Shown here one piece after another: positions 34,429 through 42,431 of a stretch of DNA of 64,000 bases (the first letter of the stretch is position 1; each line of letters opens with the position of its first letter). The DNA lies in NCBI RefSeq assembly GCF_043497005.1, contig NZ_JBIEKE010000001.1:1364001-1428000 (forward strand), given 5' to 3'. The position numbers and the translations under genes were made by a program. The stretch is from Halobacillus_A sp043497005. Its GTDB lineage: Bacteria > Bacillota > Bacilli > Bacillales > Halobacillaceae. The notes beneath the pieces were generated by a model. It had not been told where the DNA came from. It made no database searches and worked only from the letters and a program-made list of their open reading frames with translations.

Positions 34429-34635
34429 GTGAAGGAGATGACCTTAAAAGTAAAAGAAATCACTGGCCCCTCTGATAAAGATATAATAACTGATAACTTA
34501 GCAGCTGTTTGGGGAGTACGAAGCACTAAAGTGAACGCTCCATTAGGGGAAGTTACCATCTCGTATAATGAAGAGGCCGCTTCGCGTGTAGATATAGAAC
34601 AAGCTGTTAAAAATGCTGGTTTTACATTAATTTAA
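34429..34635 (+). CDS. HMA-fold-like small protein without metal-binding cysteines
   Basis: Protein of 68 residues with the beta-alpha-beta-beta-alpha-beta rhythm of heavy-metal-associated domains: MTLKVKEITGPSDKDIITDNLAAVWGV, then STKVNAPLGEVTISYN and VDIEQAVKNAGF. The place where the metal-binding CxxC should be reads GPSD and there is no cysteine at all. So it is either a degenerate copper-chaperone fold or another ferredoxin-like protein. GTG 34429 is chosen after AGAGGTGA (34416-34423); ATG 34438 is possible. It follows the DUF1641 gene by 17 bases and ends the operon. Confidence 0.75.
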   Translation: MKEMTLKVKEITGPSDKDIITDNLAAVWGVRSTKVNAPLGEVTISYNEEAASRVDIEQAVKNAGFTLI

Positions 34636-34647
34636 TTATAAATGAAA

Positions 34648-34680
34648 GGAACGTCCAGCCTAAGAGACGTTCTTTTTTTG
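34648..34680 (+). terminator. Terminator of the fdh operon
   Basis: GAACGTC (34649-34655) with GACGTTC (34666-34672), then seven T residues. Confidence 0.88.
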
Positions 34681-34905
34681 TATAAAAAATTAGCTGTTCA
34701 ATCTTTATTATAGACAACAGGTCTGCAATACTAAAAGCGCGGAGGCAAAATTGAGTGAAGCTCAAGCTCAATATACGAAAGTTACTAAGCTTTTTTTAAA
34801 AAATAGTCCTGGCTATGAAAAATAAAAATGTGTCTATTTATGCTTCTTTTAGTCCATAATATTAAATTATTTTACTCGTAATCTATCGAAAATCCAGGCT
34901 TTTAG
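34681..34905. other. Gene-free stretch upstream of glpF promoter
   Basis: About 225 AT-rich bases with no supported gene. The only structure noticed is TTGAG/CTCAA pairing around 34752-34773, which can fold in two registers and is followed after some distance by a T run at about 34790; significance unclear. Confidence 0.5.
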
Positions 34906-34934
34906 TTGACAGCGCTTACACAATGAGTTAAATT
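34906..34934 (+). promoter_or_regulatory. glpFK promoter with catabolite response element
   Basis: TTGACA (34906-34911), 17-base spacer, TAAATT (34929-34934). TGACAGCGCTTACA (34907-34920) fits the cre consensus TGWNANCGNTNWCA at every fixed position and overlaps the -35, so CcpA with P-Ser-HPr or P-Ser-Crh should repress initiation. Confidence 0.9.
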
Positions 34935-34970
34935 AGTGTCAACAAGTTAACTATGTGATGGAGATTAGGA

Positions 34971-35033
34971 GACTCACACGAGATTTAGTACTGCACGTCT
35001 GCAGCGTACTTTAATTTTGTGTGGGTCTTTTTT
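34971..35033 (+). promoter_or_regulatory. GlpP-type attenuator in the glpFK leader
   Basis: GACTCACAC (34971-34979) pairs with GTGTGGGTC (35019-35027, one T-G pair) followed by six T residues. An inner stem AGTAC-TGC / GCA-GC-GTACT makes it a long branched hairpin. In B. subtilis the glpFK leader terminator is overcome by GlpP with glycerol-3-phosphate; the same scheme is inferred here, though glpP is not in the window. Confidence 0.8.
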
Positions 35034-35076
35034 CTATTCATACACGTGGTTAACGGGTAAAAAGGAGGAGAAAAAC

Positions 35077-35907
35077 ATGTCGGAGTTTGCTGCAGAAGTA
35101 ATTGGTACCATGATTCTCATTATATTTGGAGGAGGAGTAGTTGGAGGTGTTGTGCTAAAGGATTCAAAAGCTGAAGGTGCGGGCTGGGTTGTGGTCACAA
35201 TCGGATGGGGGCTTGCCGTAGCGATGGGGGTATACGCAGTCGGTAATTTCTCAGGGGCTCATATTAACCCTGCTGTAACATTAGGATTTGCTGCTGTGGG
35301 TGAATTTGAGTGGGCTAAAGTCCCTCTTTATATTACCGCTCAAATGATAGGGGCTTTTATCGGCGGCGTTATCGTATTTTTTAATTACTTAGCTCACTGG
35401 GATAAAACGACGGATCCAGGATTAAAACTGGCGGTTTTTTCAACGGATCCAGCTGTTCGAAGCCCTTTTTCAAATTTAGTTAGTGAGATGGTAGGCACGT
35501 TTGTATTACTGATGGGATTGTTGTTTATTGGCGCAAATGAATTTACTGATGGATTAAACCCTTTAATTGTGGGAGCGCTCATCGTAGCAATTGGTATGTC
35601 ACTGGGTGGTGCAACAGGTTATGCTATTAACCCTGCTCGTGACTTAGGACCTCGTATTGCTCACGCTTTGCTGCCTATACCAGGAAAAGGAGGGTCTGAT
35701 TGGGGTTATGCTTGGATTCCGATCGTAGGTCCTATTCTTGGTGGGATATACGGAGCTGTTTTTTATCGGGCATTTTTTATCGGTGAATATACGGTGCTAT
35801 TTTGGGTGTTAAGTGTAATTGTGGCAGTTATTTTGGTTGGAGCAGCTTCATCTGAATTGAAAAAAGGGGAAACTAAAGCAGACCAAATTGAAGAAAAAGT
35901 AGTGTAA
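35077..35907 (+). CDS. glpF: Glycerol uptake facilitator
   Basis: Aquaglyceroporin of 276 residues with six membrane spans and both pore motifs: SGAHINPAVTLG and GYAINPARDLGPR; the Asp after the second NPAR is typical of glycerol-conducting members. The frame is open from 35017, but AAAGGAGGAG sets ATG 35077. Followed after 24 bases by glpK, which traps glycerol. Confidence 0.95.
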   Translation: MSEFAAEVIGTMILIIFGGGVVGGVVLKDSKAEGAGWVVVTIGWGLAVAMGVYAVGNFSGAHINPAVTLGFAAVGEFEWAKVPLYITAQMIGAFIGGVIVFFNYLAHWDKTTDPGLKLAVFSTDPAVRSPFSNLVSEMVGTFVLLMGLLFIGANEFTDGLNPLIVGALIVAIGMSLGGATGYAINPARDLGPRIAHALLPIPGKGGSDWGYAWIPIVGPILGGIYGAVFYRAFFIGEYTVLFWVLSVIVAVILVGAASSELKKGETKADQIEEKVV

Positions 35908-35931
35908 ATATTATAATGGAGGCGATTAAAT

Positions 35932-37425
35932 ATGAGTGAAAAATTTATTCTATCTTTAGATCAGGGGACGACAAGTTCAAGAGCCATATTATTTAATGAA
36001 GCGGGAGAAATTGTAGAAACAGGCCAAAAAGAGTTTGAACAATTTTTCCCGAAACCAGGCTGGGTGGAACATGATGCTAATGAAATTTGGACGTCTGTAC
36101 TTGCTTGTATAGCAGACGTACTAAGAAAAGCAGATGTAGATCCTCAACAAATTGCAGGTATTGGCATTACAAATCAGCGCGAAACGGCAGTTGTATGGGA
36201 CAAAAATACCGGAAAGCCAGTCTATAAAGCGATTGTTTGGCAGTCACGCCAGACAGAAGATATATGTAAAGATTTACGAGCTCAAGGACATAATGATTTA
36301 TTTAATGAGAAAACTGGATTACTCCTTGATCCTTATTTTTCAGGTACAAAGGTAAAATGGATTTTAGATCATGTAGATGGTGCGCGAGAGAAAGCAGATA
36401 ACGGAGAATTGTTATTTGGAACTATCGATACATGGATTGTATATAAGTTATCAGGAGGCAAAGCTCATATTACGGATTATTCCAACGCCTCCCGAACTCT
36501 TATGTTTAACATCTATGACCTTAAATGGGATGAAGAGTTACTTGATATCTTAACGGTGCCTAAGAGCATGCTTCCGGAAGTGAAGCAGTCTTCTGAAGTT
36601 TATGCGAATACCGTCGACTATCACTTCTTCGGCCATGAAGTTCCGATTGCTGGTATTGCAGGCGATCAACAGGCCGCATTGTTTGGACAAGCCTGTTTTG
36701 AGAAAGGCATGGCGAAAAATACGTATGGAACGGGTTGCTTTATGTTAATGAACACTGGGGAAGAGGGCGTTAAATCTGAACATGGATTGTTAACGACTCT
36801 TGCATGGGGTGTAGATGGAAAAGTTGAATATGCTTTGGAAGGAAGTATTTTTGTGGCGGGATCTGCCATTCAATGGCTTCGTGACGGATTACAATTGATT
36901 GAAAGTGCTCCTGATAGTGAACAACATGCTCTTAAAGTCGAGTCTACGGATGGTGTATATTTAGTCCCTGCTTTTGTGGGATTAGGAACGCCTTATTGGG
37001 ATAGTGATGCAAGAGGAGCTATGTTTGGTTTAACTCGAGGGACTTCGAAGAATCATGTTATTCGTGCTACATTAGAGTCTTTAGCTTACCAAACGAAAGA
37101 TGTACTAGATGCGATGATTGCAGATTCTAAAATTGATTTAAAAACATTGCGTGTAGACGGAGGAGCTGTGAAAAACGATTTTCTTATGCAATTCCAAAGC
37201 GATATTTTAAGGGTGCCTGTTGAGCGTCCGGTAGTACAAGAAACAACAGCTTTAGGAGCAGCTTACTTAGCTGGGCTAGCTGTAGGTTACTGGAAAGATA
37301 AAAACGAAATTGCAAAGCAGTGGAATAATGAAAAAACATTTACAGACGAGATGGGAGAAGAAGAGCAGGAAAAACTTTATAATGGCTGGAAGAAAGCGGT
37401 AGCCGCTACACGTGAGTTTAAATAA
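35932..37425 (+). CDS. glpK: Glycerol kinase
   Basis: FGGY-family kinase of 497 residues: LSLDQGTTSSRAILF, GITNQRET, WQSRQT, DTWIVYKLSGG and the ATP site GGAVKNDFLMQ. The loop YHFFGHEVP contains His231 at the position phosphorylated by HPr in Gram-positive GlpK, so activity should fall when a PTS sugar is present. This fits the cre at the promoter: glycerol use is controlled at transcription, antitermination and enzyme level. Confidence 0.97.
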   Translation: MSEKFILSLDQGTTSSRAILFNEAGEIVETGQKEFEQFFPKPGWVEHDANEIWTSVLACIADVLRKADVDPQQIAGIGITNQRETAVVWDKNTGKPVYKAIVWQSRQTEDICKDLRAQGHNDLFNEKTGLLLDPYFSGTKVKWILDHVDGAREKADNGELLFGTIDTWIVYKLSGGKAHITDYSNASRTLMFNIYDLKWDEELLDILTVPKSMLPEVKQSSEVYANTVDYHFFGHEVPIAGIAGDQQAALFGQACFEKGMAKNTYGTGCFMLMNTGEEGVKSEHGLLTTLAWGVDGKVEYALEGSIFVAGSAIQWLRDGLQLIESAPDSEQHALKVESTDGVYLVPAFVGLGTPYWDSDARGAMFGLTRGTSKNHVIRATLESLAYQTKDVLDAMIADSKIDLKTLRVDGGAVKNDFLMQFQSDILRVPVERPVVQETTALGAAYLAGLAVGYWKDKNEIAKQWNNEKTFTDEMGEEEQEKLYNGWKKAVAATREFK

Positions 37426-37426
37426 G

Positions 37427-37458
37427 AAAAAGGGGAGCCTTCTTTGGCTCCCCTTTTT
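37427..37458. terminator. Terminator after glpK
   Basis: AAAAAGGGGAGCC (37427-37439) with GGCTCCCCTTTTT (37446-37458), loop TTCTTT. Works in both directions, also serving the convergent 81-aa gene. Confidence 0.93.
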
Positions 37459-37465
37459 CTTATGT

Positions 37466-37711
37466 TTACATTTTTAAGTTATTCAATATATCCAATAGCT
37501 CCATTCCATCGGACAGAAAATTTGAATTGCTAATAATTTCATTTACATCACTGATTTCTACATTCATTAATACAAGGATAGCTACCAAAAATAATAAAAA
37601 GTTATCTCCTTCAACATCATTTGATGGGCCATTATTTCTTAATTTCTCTTCTAATTCTTTTACTTGTGCCTCTAATTCGTAGATACGCTGGTACGTTGCA
37701 TAAGCAGACAT
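37466..37711 (-). CDS. Small coiled-coil/hydrophobic protein (81 aa)
   Basis: Not a family I recognise. Residues 6-27 are a charged coiled-coil-like helix (YQRIYELEAQVKELEEKL), followed by a hydrophobic stretch (NFLLFLVAILVLMNV, about residues 37-51) and an acidic C-terminal part ending ELLDILNNLKM. A strong GGGGGG ribosome site precedes the ATG on the minus strand. A membrane-associated or self-assembling small protein is possible. It shares a terminator with glpK. Confidence 0.7.
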   Translation of the reverse strand: MSAYATYQRIYELEAQVKELEEKLRNNGPSNDVEGDNFLLFLVAILVLMNVEISDVNEIISNSNFLSDGMELLDILNNLKM

Positions 37712-37797
37712 GGAAGAACCCCCCCTTTTCCTTTTTATCTATCTTATGAAGAAGGCTTGTTTAATGAGAGGGTATATATCTTAAAATTTATTTGAAC

Positions 37798-37835
37798 AAC
37801 AAAGGGACCATTCAATAGTGAATGGTCCCTTTGTT
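37798..37835. terminator. Terminator downstream of murB
   Basis: ACAAAGGGACCATTCA with TGAATGGTCCCTTTGT, loop ATAG (37815-37818); more than 16 perfect pairs. It abuts the murB stop codon. Confidence 0.9.
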
Positions 37836-38749
37836 TAATCTTCTCCTATAATTCGAACTTCTCTTTCTAGATCTACTCCGAATTTCTCTTTTACCGTCTT
37901 TTGCACATGTTCTATAAGGGAAATGTAATCTGTCGTCGTTGCATTATTTTTATTGACTATAAACCCAGCGTGTTTTGTAGAGACTTCGGCTCCGCCGATA
38001 TTTTTTCCTTGTAATTGACTGTCTTGAATTAGTTTGCCTGCGAAATATCCAGGCGGCCTTTTAAATACACTGCCGCATGAAGGGTACTCTAAAGGCTGTT
38101 TTGATTCTCTTTTATATGTCAGATCGTCCATAACTTCCTTGATATCCTCATATTTCCCAGGTTTAAGGCTAAATGTTGCTTCTATTACAATGTCTTTGTT
38201 TTTCTCGATGTTACTCGTCCGATAGTCCAATTCAAGATCTGAGGCCAAGCGTTTAACCAGATTTCCATCTCGATCGATAACATAAGCGTAATCAAGGACA
38301 TCTTTAATCTCGCCACCGTAGGCTCCTGCGTTCATATAGAGTGCACCGCCGACCGTACCTGGTATTCCGCATGCGAACTCTAGTCCTGATAAATGTTCTT
38401 TAAGCGCATGACGAGAAGCGTCAATAATACGAGCGCCACATTGAGCAACAATCGTATTACCTTCGGTTGAGATGTCATCAAGATGTTTAAGACTAATAAC
38501 AATACCGCGAATGCCTCCATCTTTAATTATTAAGTTGGAGCCGTTACCTAAGAGCATGAAAGGGATATTTTCTTCATTTGAAAACTTTACGACATTTTGA
38601 ATCTCTTGATAGTTAGTAGGAGTGATGAAAAAATCCGCTTTTCCTCCCAGCTTCGTATACAAGTGTTTTTTAAGTACCTCATCGACCTTCACGTTTTCTT
38701 TCTTTACAAGTTCTAATAGTTTATTATAAATTTGCTCCTGTTTATCCAT
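37835..38749 (-). CDS. murB: UDP-N-acetylenolpyruvoylglucosamine reductase
   Basis: FAD-dependent enzyme of 304 residues, second step of UDP-MurNAc synthesis for peptidoglycan. FAD-binding segments MLLGNGSNLI and GIPGTVGGALYMNAGAYGGE; substrate and catalytic region EYPSCGSVFKRPPGYFAGKLI (Ser/Cys of the type with SCGS). It is encoded alone here, outside any cell-wall cluster. Confidence 0.96.
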   Translation of the reverse strand: MDKQEQIYNKLLELVKKENVKVDEVLKKHLYTKLGGKADFFITPTNYQEIQNVVKFSNEENIPFMLLGNGSNLIIKDGGIRGIVISLKHLDDISTEGNTIVAQCGARIIDASRHALKEHLSGLEFACGIPGTVGGALYMNAGAYGGEIKDVLDYAYVIDRDGNLVKRLASDLELDYRTSNIEKNKDIVIEATFSLKPGKYEDIKEVMDDLTYKRESKQPLEYPSCGSVFKRPPGYFAGKLIQDSQLQGKNIGGAEVSTKHAGFIVNKNNATTTDYISLIEHVQKTVKEKFGVDLEREVRIIGED

Positions 38750-39075
38750 ACATATCAGTCCTATTAAATAGTTATTCTCCCTTATGAAGTTTATAACAAA
38801 ATCAGCTTAATTCAAAGCGTTTTAACAAAAATGTATTATAGTAAACGGCAAATCGAATGCTTCAGTAAAATATAGAGACGATTTCCTCAACTTTCATATA
38901 GTATATGGGTATAATGTAAAAAGTTACACATCTTTCAAGCATGAATACGCTTCACTTCAAAGAAAGTTTCTTATATTCAGAAAATTGATTGCGAACTGCA
39001 GCCTAAATCTGTATCATCATTGTAAGTAGCTTTAATTTAACTCTACATGCATTTATATAAGGAAGGATGAACAAA
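38750..39075. other. Divergent intergenic region murB/ilvD
   Basis: About 325 bases without a gene. A TATAAT at about 38910 (within GGGTATAATG) is a candidate -10 for ilvD. No T-box sequence (AGGGTGGNACCGCG) is present, so ilvD does not seem to be controlled by that class of leader. Confidence 0.5.
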
Positions 39076-40770
39076 ATGGATGAGAAAAAAGATTTGCGAA
39101 TCAGAAGTAAAGTTATCAGCGAAGGAGTGAACCGTGTTCCAAACCGCTCCATGCTTCGCGCGGTAGGCTTCAAAGATGAAGATTTCAAAAAGCCTATGAT
39201 CGGAATTGCAAGTACTTGGAGCGAAGTTACACCGTGTAACGTACATATTGACGATTTAGCGAAGGAAGCCAAATCAGGTGCTTCAAACAGCGGTGGTGCT
39301 CCAATGATCTTTAATACCATTACAGTTTCTGATGGTATAGCAATGGGACACGAAGGCATGCATTACTCTTTACCAAGCCGGGAAATTATTGCAGATTCTA
39401 TAGAGACCGTAACAAATGCTGAACGTCTTGATGGTGTAGTAGCGATTGGGGGGTGCGATAAGACAACACCTGGATGTCTAATGGCTATTGGACGTATGAA
39501 CATTCCATCAGTATATGTTTATGGTGGAACTATTCAGCCAGGGAAATTGAAAGGAAAAGACATCGATATCGTTTCTTCTTTTGAAGCAGTTGGTCAGTAT
39601 CATGAAGGAAATATCAATGAGGAAGAACTCCATCAAGTCGAGTGTCATGCTTGTCCAGGTGCAGGAGCATGTGGAGGCATGTATACAGCCAACACGATGG
39701 CTGCTGCTGTGGAAGCATTAGGGATGAGTATTCCAGGATCATCTTCAACTCCTGCAGTAAATGATTATAAAGAACAAGAATGTAAGCAGGCAGGAGAAAT
39801 GGTAATCGATCTTCTCGAAAAAGGAATATATCCTAGGGACATTATGACGAAGAAAGCATTTGAAAATGCTATTACTGTAGTTATGGCACTGGGTGGATCT
39901 ACGAATGCCTTCCTACATTTAACAGCCATGGCTCATTCAGCAGGTGTAGATCTATCCCTTGATGATTTTGAGCGTGTGCGCCAAAACGTACCGCATTTGG
40001 CTGATATGAAGCCGAGTGGAAAATACGTAATGCAGGACCTTTATGAAGTAGGCGGTGTTCCAGCGGTTATGAAGGTATTGCTTGAAGAAGGCCTTTTACA
40101 TGGGGACTGCCTTACAGTAACTGGTAAAACATTGGCGGAGAATTTGACGGAAGCCGATCCATTAAAAGAAGGCCAACAAGTGATCGTACCATTCGATGAG
40201 CCTATTAAACCAAATGGACCACTTGTTCTGCTAAAAGGGAATCTTGCCCCTGAGGGAGCGGTTGCTAAAATGTCAGGACAAAAAGCGAGCCGTTTTGAAG
40301 GGCCGGCTCGTGTATTTGATAGTGAAGCAGAGGCTACAACAGCTATAGTTGATAATAAAGTAAAAGAAGGTGACGTAGTTGTCATTCGTAATGTAGGACC
40401 AAAAGGCGGACCAGGAATGCCGGAAATGCTGTCTATAACAGCGATGATCGTAGGTAAAGGCCTTGGTGGAAAAGTAGCGCTTCTAACTGACGGTCGTTTT
40501 TCCGGAGGTTCGCATGGCTTCGTTATTGGACACGTAGCGCCTGAAGCAGTCGTGGGAGGTCCTATTGGATTGCTGAAAGAAGGAGATACTATTACGATTG
40601 ACAGTGAGACACAGCAGATTAATTTTGATGTATCTGAGGAAGAACTAGCACAAAGACGTAATGAGTGGCTTCGTCCTGAATTGAAGTATAAAACGGGGAT
40701 GCTGGCGAAGTACGCGCGTCTCGTTTCCTCCTCTGCTAAAGGCGCAGTCACTGACTTGGATCTAGAATAA
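39076..40770 (+). CDS. ilvD: Dihydroxy-acid dehydratase
   Basis: Iron-sulfur dehydratase of 564 residues, the third common step of valine, leucine and isoleucine synthesis. Cluster ligands are visible in GGCDKTTPGC and HACPGAGACGGMYTANTM; the C terminus has LTDGRFSGGSHGF. An in-frame ATG at 39067 touches the GGAAGG ribosome site, so ATG 39076 with nine-base spacing is preferred. It stands alone; other ilv genes are not in the window. Confidence 0.95.
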   Translation: MDEKKDLRIRSKVISEGVNRVPNRSMLRAVGFKDEDFKKPMIGIASTWSEVTPCNVHIDDLAKEAKSGASNSGGAPMIFNTITVSDGIAMGHEGMHYSLPSREIIADSIETVTNAERLDGVVAIGGCDKTTPGCLMAIGRMNIPSVYVYGGTIQPGKLKGKDIDIVSSFEAVGQYHEGNINEEELHQVECHACPGAGACGGMYTANTMAAAVEALGMSIPGSSSTPAVNDYKEQECKQAGEMVIDLLEKGIYPRDIMTKKAFENAITVVMALGGSTNAFLHLTAMAHSAGVDLSLDDFERVRQNVPHLADMKPSGKYVMQDLYEVGGVPAVMKVLLEEGLLHGDCLTVTGKTLAENLTEADPLKEGQQVIVPFDEPIKPNGPLVLLKGNLAPEGAVAKMSGQKASRFEGPARVFDSEAEATTAIVDNKVKEGDVVVIRNVGPKGGPGMPEMLSITAMIVGKGLGGKVALLTDGRFSGGSHGFVIGHVAPEAVVGGPIGLLKEGDTITIDSETQQINFDVSEEELAQRRNEWLRPELKYKTGMLAKYARLVSSSAKGAVTDLDLE

Positions 40771-40854
40771 AACAAAATAAGCTTTATGTTTAAAAGATAG
40801 TGATAAAGACCCCGAATGACCGGCAAGCATTATTCAAGAAAATTCATTTTTATA

Positions 40855-40884
40855 AAGAGGCGCTCTTATGGGCGTCTCTTTTTT
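40855..40884 (+). terminator. Terminator after ilvD
   Basis: AGAGGCGC (40856-40863) with GGCGTCTCT (40871-40879), then six T residues. Confidence 0.85.
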
Positions 40885-40993
40885 CTGCATAAAAAACACA
40901 ATAGTAAACAAGTGTAAATGTAAGTAGTTTAATATTCCTAATTATTATATAATCCTCCCCTTATAAAAATAAGAGAGTAATGCATAAGTATCA

Positions 40994-41054
40994 TTGACAA
41001 TGAAAATCATTATCAATTAAGCTGTAAGAGCAATGCGATTGATAATGATTTTCA
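40994..41054 (+). promoter_or_regulatory. Siderophore operon promoter with two Fur boxes
   Basis: TTGACA (40994-40999) is the -35. Fur box 1, TGAAAATCATTATCA (41001-41015), fills the spacer before TTAAGCT. Fur box 2, TGATAATGATTTTCA (41040-41054), ends just before the ribosome site AGGAGG. Both match the 7-1-7 TGATAATNATTATCA consensus with one change each, so Fur with iron should block the operon strongly. Confidence 0.9.
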
Positions 41055-41069
41055 TTTAGGAGGATTTTT

Positions 41070-42431
41070 ATGTCTATAGATACAGCAGCAACCAATGATG
41101 CATTACTGAACACGCAGTCTAACCGGGAATCTAACGCAAGGTCATATCCTCGTAGAATTCCGATAGCCATTAATAAAGCAGAAGGTATTCATATTACTGA
41201 TATGAATGGAAAAACATACTACGATTGTTTGGCTGGAGCAGGAACGCTGGCTCTTGGTCATAATCATCCAGTAGTCATTGAAGCAATGAAAACAGTATTA
41301 GATGCTCAAAATCCTTTGCATACGTTGGATATCACGACACCTGTCAAAGAAAATTTTGTTAGTGAATTATATTCAAACTTACCGGAACCTCTTGCTTCAA
41401 AAGCAAAGATACAATTTTGCGGCCCCACAGGTGGAGACGCGATAGAAGCAGCTTTGAAATTAGTAAAGACGGCCACAGGCCATAGAAGTATAATTACGTT
41501 CCACGGAGGCTATCACGGATCTACTCACGCCACGATGTCTATAAGTGGGACACGCGGTCCAAAAGAAAAAGTTAACGGTCTTATGCCAGATGCAAATTTT
41601 ATGCCTTATCCGTATAAATACCGCTGTCCATTCGGGCTAGGAGGAAAGCAAACGCATCAAGTTAGCATTCAATATATTGAAAATATGCTCGATGATCCTG
41701 AAAGTGGAATTCTTCCTCCAGCAGCAATGATATTCGAGGTGGTTCAAGGAGAAGGAGGGTCCATCCCTGCTGATATCGAATGGGTGAAAGAGATGAGAAG
41801 AATTACGAAAGAGCGGGGGATTCCTCTCATTATTGATGAAATTCAAACAGGCATAGGAAGAACCGGTAAATTCTTTGCGTTTGAGCACGCAGATATTGTT
41901 CCTGATGTGATTGTTTTATCTAAAGCAATAGGAGGGAGTCTTCCATTATCAGTTGTGGTTTACGATGAGTCTCTTGATCAGTGGGAGCCAGGAGCGCATA
42001 TTGGAACATTCAGAGGGAATCAAATGGCTATGGCAGCAGGAACAGCGACAATGAAATATATAAAGGACCATAATCTGATGCGTCACGCAGCCGAAATGGG
42101 AGAGCGCTTAATGGGGTCCCTATTACAATTACAAGATTATACACCGGAAATAGGCGAAGTTAGAGGACGCGGGTTAATGATAGGAATGGAAATGGTGCAG
42201 CCTGAGTTTAACCGCGCAAAAAATGGGAGCCACCCAGCTAACCCGAATTTGGCTAGTAAAATTCAATCAGAAAGTCTAAAGCGCGGACTAATTGTTGAAG
42301 TCGGCGGCAGACACGGGTGTGTCATAAGAATACTTCCCCCATTAATCATAACTAAAGAACAAGTTGATGAAGTTGCTAGTATTCTAAAGAATGCTATTAA
42401 AGAAGCAAAACTAGCGGGGGTGAGTGAATGA
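41070..42431 (+). CDS. dat: Diaminobutyrate-2-oxoglutarate aminotransferase (RhbA-like)
   Basis: Class III PLP aminotransferase of 453 residues. It converts aspartate semialdehyde to 2,4-diaminobutyrate, the precursor of 1,3-diaminopropane. Motifs: DCLAGAGTLALGHNHP, FHGGYHGSTHATMS, LIIDEIQTGIGRTG and the PLP lysine in LSKAIGGSLPL. First gene of a six-gene operon behind two Fur boxes; overlaps the next gene by four bases. Its role in siderophore synthesis rests on the operon. Confidence 0.92.
   Translation: MSIDTAATNDALLNTQSNRESNARSYPRRIPIAINKAEGIHITDMNGKTYYDCLAGAGTLALGHNHPVVIEAMKTVLDAQNPLHTLDITTPVKENFVSELYSNLPEPLASKAKIQFCGPTGGDAIEAALKLVKTATGHRSIITFHGGYHGSTHATMSISGTRGPKEKVNGLMPDANFMPYPYKYRCPFGLGGKQTHQVSIQYIENMLDDPESGILPPAAMIFEVVQGEGGSIPADIEWVKEMRRITKERGIPLIIDEIQTGIGRTGKFFAFEHADIVPDVIVLSKAIGGSLPLSVVVYDESLDQWEPGAHIGTFRGNQMAMAAGTATMKYIKDHNLMRHAAEMGERLMGSLLQLQDYTPEIGEVRGRGLMIGMEMVQPEFNRAKNGSHPANPNLASKIQSESLKRGLIVEVGGRHGCVIRILPPLIITKEQVDEVASILKNAIKEAKLAGVSE

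Noticed and set aside
38750..39075. T-box or other leader before ilvD
   Set aside because: No AGGGTGGNACCGCG and no terminator hairpin in the gap.
40041..40826. 261-codon minus-strand frame antisense to ilvD
   Set aside because: ilvD is unmistakable; the antisense frame is Ser/Pro rich and low in complexity, as shadows of such genes usually are.
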